NCBI RefSeq assembly: GCF_000698555.1
Contig: NZ_JFHE01000023.1
Span: forward strand, 1 to 64,000
Length of the DNA: 64,000 bases
Origin: Caballeronia grimmiae
Lineage (GTDB): Bacteria; Pseudomonadota; Gammaproteobacteria; Burkholderiales; Burkholderiaceae
Direction: 5' to 3'
Part shown: one piece after another, positions 59,109 through 64,000 of the stretch
How the letters are laid out: every line of letters starts with the position of its first letter
How positions within the stretch are numbered: position 1 is the first letter of the stretch
Translations under genes and position numbers: made by a program
The notes under the pieces: generated by a model
Databases searched by the model: none
Told to the model about the DNA's origin: nothing
The model's input: the letters and a program-made list of their open reading frames with translations, nothing else

Positions 59109-60077
59109 ATGTACGCGATGGGGCTACGGCGCGTGCTTGTCTCGGCGGCGGTGGTGACGCTTGCCGGCTGCGCAACGGTGACGACGCCGACCAAGGGCGA
59201 TCCGTTCGAAAGCTACAACCGCACGATGTTCACGATCAACGACAAGGTCGATCAGGTCGCGTTGAAACCGGTTGCGAAGGCATACGTGTGGGCCGTTCCG
59301 GAGCCGGTGCGCAACAGCGTCACGAATTTCTTCTCGAATATCGGCGACGTCTACATCGCGGCGAACAATCTGCTGCAACTGAAGATCGCGGATGGCGTGT
59401 CGGACATCATGCGCGTCGCGATCAACACGGTATTCGGTGTCGGCGGCCTGTTCGACGTCGCCACCGTCGCGAAGCTGCCTAAGCATGCTGGCGACTTCGG
59501 CCTCACGCTCGGCCATTACGGCGTGCCGCCCGGACCATACGTCGTGCTGCCGCTGCTCGGGCCGAGCACCGTGCGCGACACCAGCGGGCTCGTCGTCGAC
59601 TATTTCGGCAATCCGCTGAGCTACGTCAGTCCGGATTCGGTGAGCTGGGCGCTGTACGGCGTGAACCTCGTCAATGTGCGTGCGAACCTGCTTGGCGCGA
59701 CCGACGTGCTCGCGGACGCCGCGCTCGACAAATACTCGTTCGTGCGTAACGCGTATCTGCAGCGACGTCAGTATCTGATCGGCGAGAGCAGGGGCGCGGA
59801 CAACGACACCGCACCGCCGGACTACGACGAAGCGCCGCTGCCGAGCTACGCGGAGCCGGAAGGCGCGGCTGGTGCTGCCGGTCCTGTCGGTGCGGTTGGC
59901 GCTTCCGCGACTGCGGTTTCGCCTGCGGCGGCGGAGGCGGCGTCGGGCGCGGCTCCTGCTTCGGATACCGCTGCGGCGCCGGGCGCGGCCAGTTCGACGG
60001 GCAGCACCACGGTGCCGGGCAATCAGTATGTCCCGCCGCGTGCCCCGCCAGGTTTTCCTTCGTTCCGCTTGCGCTAG
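59109..60077 (+). CDS. mlaA: Outer-membrane lipoprotein MlaA (VacJ)
   Basis: 322 residues. Lipobox LAGC with Cys at about residue 21, then DPFESYNRTMFTINDKVDQ, SNIGDVYIAANNLLQL, and LGHYGVPPGPYVVLPLLGPS typical of VacJ. It removes phospholipids from the outer leaflet. About 70 residues at the C-terminus are Ala/Gly/Ser/Pro-rich and unlike E. coli MlaA, which is also encoded elsewhere rather than inside the mla operon. Ribosome binding site AAGGAG. Confidence 0.95.
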   Translation: MYAMGLRRVLVSAAVVTLAGCATVTTPTKGDPFESYNRTMFTINDKVDQVALKPVAKAYVWAVPEPVRNSVTNFFSNIGDVYIAANNLLQLKIADGVSDIMRVAINTVFGVGGLFDVATVAKLPKHAGDFGLTLGHYGVPPGPYVVLPLLGPSTVRDTSGLVVDYFGNPLSYVSPDSVSWALYGVNLVNVRANLLGATDVLADAALDKYSFVRNAYLQRRQYLIGESRGADNDTAPPDYDEAPLPSYAEPEGAAGAAGPVGAVGASATAVSPAAAEAASGAAPASDTAAAPGAASSTGSTTVPGNQYVPPRAPPGFPSFRLR

Positions 60078-60201
60078 GCTTATCGACGCTAACGCGCGGT
60101 AACACAACTGACAGCATTTTTTACAGCTTGAGCGGTGCGTTCACTGAACTACGGTCGAGTGAGCGCGCTCAAACCCAAGCCACCTTTTTGCAGGAACTGC
60201 G

Positions 60202-60834
60202 ATGAAAAAATTCTTTTTGCTTCCCTTGTTCGCCATGTTCATGGCGCTGTGCGGCGCGGCCTCGGCGCAGACCGTGGACTCCAACTCGCCCGACGGCATG
60301 ATCAAGACCGTCACGCAGCAGGTTCTCGATCAGATCAAGTCGGACCCGCAACTTCAGTCGGGCAACATTCAGCGCATCACCGAACTCGTCAACCAGAAGA
60401 TCCTCCCGTACACGGACTTCACGCGCACGACGCGTCTCGTGATGGGCCGCAACTGGAACACGGCCACGCCGGAACAGCAGAAGCAAATCGTCGAGCAGTT
60501 CAAGATGCTGCTGATCCGCACGTACTCGGGCGCGCTCGGCCAGGTTCGCAACCAGACCATTCAGTACAAGCCGTTCCGCGCATCGCCGGAAGATACGGAT
60601 GTCGTGGTCCGCTCGGTCGTGATGAACAACGGCTCGCCGGTCGAACTGGACTATCGCCTGTACAAGACGCCGCAAGGCTGGCGCGTGTATGACATCAACG
60701 TGCTCGGCGCATGGCTGATCCAGGCATACCAGCAGCAGTTCAGCGAGCAGATCTCGCAACACGGCGTCGACGGTCTGCTGCAGTTCCTGACGCAGCGTAA
60801 CCAGCAACTCGCGAACGGCAAGGCCTCGTCGTGA
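60202..60834 (+). CDS. mlaC: Periplasmic phospholipid-binding protein MlaC
   Basis: 210 residues. Signal peptide MKKFFLLPLFAMFMALCGAA ends near SAQT. The Tol-Tol-Ttg2-type domain is seen in NQKILPYTDFTRTTRLVMGR and LLIRTYSGALGQVRNQTIQY. Shuttles lipids between MlaA and MlaFEDB. Stop overlaps the mlaB GTG. Confidence 0.95.
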   Translation: MKKFFLLPLFAMFMALCGAASAQTVDSNSPDGMIKTVTQQVLDQIKSDPQLQSGNIQRITELVNQKILPYTDFTRTTRLVMGRNWNTATPEQQKQIVEQFKMLLIRTYSGALGQVRNQTIQYKPFRASPEDTDVVVRSVVMNNGSPVELDYRLYKTPQGWRVYDINVLGAWLIQAYQQQFSEQISQHGVDGLLQFLTQRNQQLANGKASS

Positions 60835-61118
60835 GTTCAGCCGGCACCGGCGGCCGTTTTCAGACGGCCGCGACGCTGACCCACGAGAGCGCGAAGTCCG
60901 CGCTCGAGGCGGGGCTTTCGCGCATCGCCGCCGGCGCGACGGAAGTCGATTGCGCGCCGCTGCGGCAGTTCGATTCGTCCGCGCTCGCCGTGCTGCTCGC
61001 ATGGCAGCGTGCGGCCACCTCGCGCGGCGCTGCGCTCGGTATCGTCAACCTTCCCTCCGGGCTTGCCAGTCTCGCGCAAGCCTATGGCGTCGACACGCTC
61101 CTCACCTTCCGACATTGA
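60831..61118 (+). CDS. mlaB: STAS-domain protein MlaB
   Basis: 95 residues from GTG 60831 overlapping mlaC. A STAS fold with CAPLRQFDSSALAVLLAWQR, the conserved DSSAL phospho-acceptor-type loop. It binds and stabilises MlaF. Last mla gene; a structured non-coding stretch follows. Confidence 0.92.
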   Translation: MSSAGTGGRFQTAATLTHESAKSALEAGLSRIAAGATEVDCAPLRQFDSSALAVLLAWQRAATSRGAALGIVNLPSGLASLAQAYGVDTLLTFRH

Positions 61119-61186
61119 TCCTGTCCTGAGTTCTTTCAGGCGTGGCGGCGCGCGCTTCGAGCGCGACTGCCGCCGCAAACAGGATC
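61117..61186 (+). other. Three-way-junction-like RNA structure after mlaB
   Basis: Outer stem GATCCTGT (61117-61124) with ACAGGATC (61179-61186), 8 bp. Inside: hairpin A CCTGA/TCAGG (61125-61140, loop GTTCTT), and hairpin B made of GGCGGC/GCCGCC and CGCGCT/AGCGCG (61144-61174, loop TCG). No T-run follows. Read directly from sequence; folding not computed. Confidence 0.5.
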
Positions 61187-61328
61187 GTTCCGACGTCGGG
61201 TCAATCGGCTTTGCCCTATAATCAAACGTTTTTTCGGGCCCATCCCCGGCTCCTTTCGAGCGAGCCCCGGCCCGTCAAGCGACAATCCGCCAATCGAGGC
61301 GCGGCCGCACGAGGCGCGCGCACTGTCA
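61187..61328 (+). other. Intergenic region with TATAAT before the YadG-like gene
   Basis: TATAAT at 61217-61222 sits between GCCC and GGGC arms, about 107 bp before the start. No -35 of quality is visible. Otherwise no features. Confidence 0.35.
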
Positions 61329-62255
61329 ATGTCAGCCATAGAAATCCGAAACGTCAGGAAGCGCTACAAGGACCTTCAGGCGCTCAAAGGCGTGAGCCTC
61401 ACGGTGGAAGACGGCGAATTCTTCGGCCTGCTCGGGCCGAACGGCGCGGGCAAAACCACGTTGATCAGCATCCTCGCCGGGCTCGCGCGAGCCGATAGCG
61501 GCAGCATCAGCGTGCGCGGCCACGATGTCGTCAGCGATTTCCGGGCGGCGCGGCGCGCGCTCGGCGTCGTTCCGCAAGAACTCGTGTTCGATCCGTTCTT
61601 CACCGTCCGCGAGTCGCTGCGCATCCAGTCCGGCTATTTCGGCTTGCGCAACAACGACGACTGGATCGACGAAGTGATGGCGAACCTCGATCTCACCGAG
61701 AAAGCCGACGTCAATACGCGCGCGCTGTCGGGCGGCATGAAGCGACGCGTGCTGGTCGCGCAGGCGCTGGTGCATCGGCCGCCCGTGATCGTGCTGGATG
61801 AGCCGACCGCCGGCGTCGATGTCGAACTTCGGCAAACGCTGTGGAAATTCATCTCGCGCTTGAATCGCGAAGGCCACACCATCGTGCTGACCACGCACTA
61901 CCTCGAAGAAGCCGAGTCGCTGTGCGACCGGCTCGCGATGCTTCGCCGTGGCGAAGTCGTCGCGCTCGAACGCACGAGCACGCTGCTGCAGCGTTTCTCC
62001 GGCATGCAGCTTTACTTGCGGTTTTCGAGGGGCGTGCTGCCCGCCGAACTGCGTCAGCTGGAAGTCGATCCTCACGCGGTATCGGGCGCGCAGCATCTGT
62101 TGCGCTTGTCGAGCTACGACGAAGTCGAGCCGATCCTCGCGAAGTGCCGCGCGGCCGGCTGCAGTTTCGACGAAATCGAAGTGCGCAAAGCCGATCTCGA
62201 AGATGTGTTCGTGCAGGTGATGAACGAGCCGGAAGTCGTCGAGGGCCTGTCATGA
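61329..62255 (+). CDS. ABC transporter ATP-binding protein, YadG-like
   Basis: 308 residues. ATPase with GPNGAGKTTLISILAGLA, LSGGMKRRVLVAQALVHRPP, VIVLDEPTAGVDVELR and LTTHYLEEAESLCDR; a C-terminal domain of about 90 residues ends in LEDVFVQVM, usual in ABC-2 ATPases. It pairs with the next gene by a four-base overlap. Homologues YadGH are uncharacterised exporters; substrate unknown. Confidence 0.92.
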   Translation: MSAIEIRNVRKRYKDLQALKGVSLTVEDGEFFGLLGPNGAGKTTLISILAGLARADSGSISVRGHDVVSDFRAARRALGVVPQELVFDPFFTVRESLRIQSGYFGLRNNDDWIDEVMANLDLTEKADVNTRALSGGMKRRVLVAQALVHRPPVIVLDEPTAGVDVELRQTLWKFISRLNREGHTIVLTTHYLEEAESLCDRLAMLRRGEVVALERTSTLLQRFSGMQLYLRFSRGVLPAELRQLEVDPHAVSGAQHLLRLSSYDEVEPILAKCRAAGCSFDEIEVRKADLEDVFVQVMNEPEVVEGLS

Positions 62256-63007
62256 GCGGCTTTCGCACATTGTTCTACAAGGAACTGCTGCGCTTCTGGA
62301 AGGTGTCGTTCCAGACGGTGCTCGCGCCCATCGTGACCGCGCTGCTTTACCTGACCATCTTCGGCCACGCGCTGTCGGGCCATGTCCAGGTCTATCCTGG
62401 CGTCGGCTATACGAGCTTTCTCGTGCCCGGTCTCGTGATGATGAGCGTGCTGCAAAACGCGTTTGCGAATAGTTCGTCGTCGCTGATTCAGTCCAAGATC
62501 ACCGGCAATCTCGTGTTCGTGCTGCTGCCGCCCATCGCGCACTGGGAGATGTTCTTCGCCTACGTGCTGGCGTCGGTCGTGCGCGGATTGTGCGTCGGGC
62601 TGGGCGTGTTCATCGTGACGATATGGTTCATCCCGATGTCTTTTTCTTCGCCGTTCTACATCATTGCGTTCGCGATGCTCGGTTCGGCGATCCTCGGCAC
62701 GCTCGGCCTGATCGCCGGCATCTGGGCCGACAAGTTCGATCAACTGGCCGCGTTTCAGAACTTTCTGATCATGCCGCTCACGTTTCTTTCGGGCGTGTTC
62801 TATTCGACGCACACGCTGCCGCCGCTGTGGCGCGCGGTGTCGCATCTGAACCCGTTCTTCTACATGATCGACGGTTTCCGCTACGGCTTTTTCGGCCTTT
62901 CCGATGTCAACCCGCTGGTGAGTCTCGGCATCGTCGGCGGCTTTCTGGCCGTGCTGGCGCTGATCGCCGTGCGTCTGCTCGCGAGCGGCTACAAGCTGCG
63001 TCACTAA
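62252..63007 (+). CDS. ABC-2 type transporter permease, YadH-like
   Basis: 251 residues, six membrane segments. GYTSFLVPGLVMMSVLQNAF, SSSLIQSKITGNLVFVLLPP and FLSGVFYSTHTLPPLWRAVS are hallmarks of the ABC2_membrane family near YadH. Partner of the preceding ATPase. Confidence 0.92.
   Translation: MSGFRTLFYKELLRFWKVSFQTVLAPIVTALLYLTIFGHALSGHVQVYPGVGYTSFLVPGLVMMSVLQNAFANSSSSLIQSKITGNLVFVLLPPIAHWEMFFAYVLASVVRGLCVGLGVFIVTIWFIPMSFSSPFYIIAFAMLGSAILGTLGLIAGIWADKFDQLAAFQNFLIMPLTFLSGVFYSTHTLPPLWRAVSHLNPFFYMIDGFRYGFFGLSDVNPLVSLGIVGGFLAVLALIAVRLLASGYKLRH

Positions 63008-64000
<993 letters not shown>

Overview
This 64 kb window is a high-GC, gene-dense chromosomal segment from a Burkholderiaceae betaproteobacterium, most likely of the Burkholderia/Paraburkholderia/Caballeronia group. 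The evidence is the gene order (S10-spc-alpha ribosomal cluster, cutA-dsbD, hemB, engB, cytochrome c4, System II cytochrome c genes, msrPQ, lysA, cyaY, mrcA, pil, aroKB, dgt, gltBD, thi, mla, murA) and the protein sequences. It is almost entirely core housekeeping DNA. I saw no prophage, integrase, CRISPR array, tRNA or rRNA.

Layout. (1) 1-14.9 kb: 29 co-directional genes encoding ribosomal proteins, SecY, IF-1 and RNA polymerase alpha, closed by a strong terminator. Three gaps (rpsJ/rplC, rpsQ/rplN, rpoA/rplQ) each hold a long perfect inverted repeat with a promoter -10 element in or beside its loop. (2) 15-17.2 kb: cutA and dsbD, facing hemB and engB across a bidirectional terminator; a candidate small RNA sits between hemB and engB. 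(3) 19.4-25.5 kb: cytochrome c4, the ResB/CcsA cytochrome c assembly pair, and the MsrP/MsrQ periplasmic methionine sulfoxide repair system. (4) 25.5-30 kb: lysA, an LptM-like lipoprotein, cyaY and mrcA. (5) 30.2-37.3 kb: pilM-N-O(P)-Q, apparently with PilO and PilP fused, then aroK, aroB and dgt. This mirrors the mrcA/hofMNOPQ/aroKB order of enterobacteria. (6) 37.3-42.3 kb: a complete ugp glycerol-3-phosphate/glycerophosphodiester uptake operon. (7) 42.3-44.6 kb: a DUF883 protein, an OmpW porin and a Y1-transposase-fold protein that has lost its catalytic residues. (8) 44.9-51.1 kb: gltBD glutamate synthase. (9) 51.2-56.8 kb: a YddA-like ABC exporter, then a TPP riboswitch and thiO-S-G-E. 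(10) 56.9-64 kb: the mlaFEDACB phospholipid transport operon with mlaA inside it, a YadGH-like ABC pair, a BolA-like gene and the start of murA.

Functionally the window links translation and transcription machinery, redox folding and cytochrome assembly in the periplasm, cell-wall and outer-membrane upkeep, and central nitrogen, shikimate, lysine, heme and thiamine metabolism. The most interesting non-coding signals are the promoter-in-hairpin modules of the ribosomal cluster, the three-hairpin candidate sRNA with a CUCCUCCC loop at about 18.3-18.4 kb, a symmetric divergent promoter between engB and the cytochrome c4 gene, and a compact three-way-junction-like structure after mlaB. The most interesting proteins are the inactivated Y1 protein upstream of gltB and the PilO-PilP fusion.
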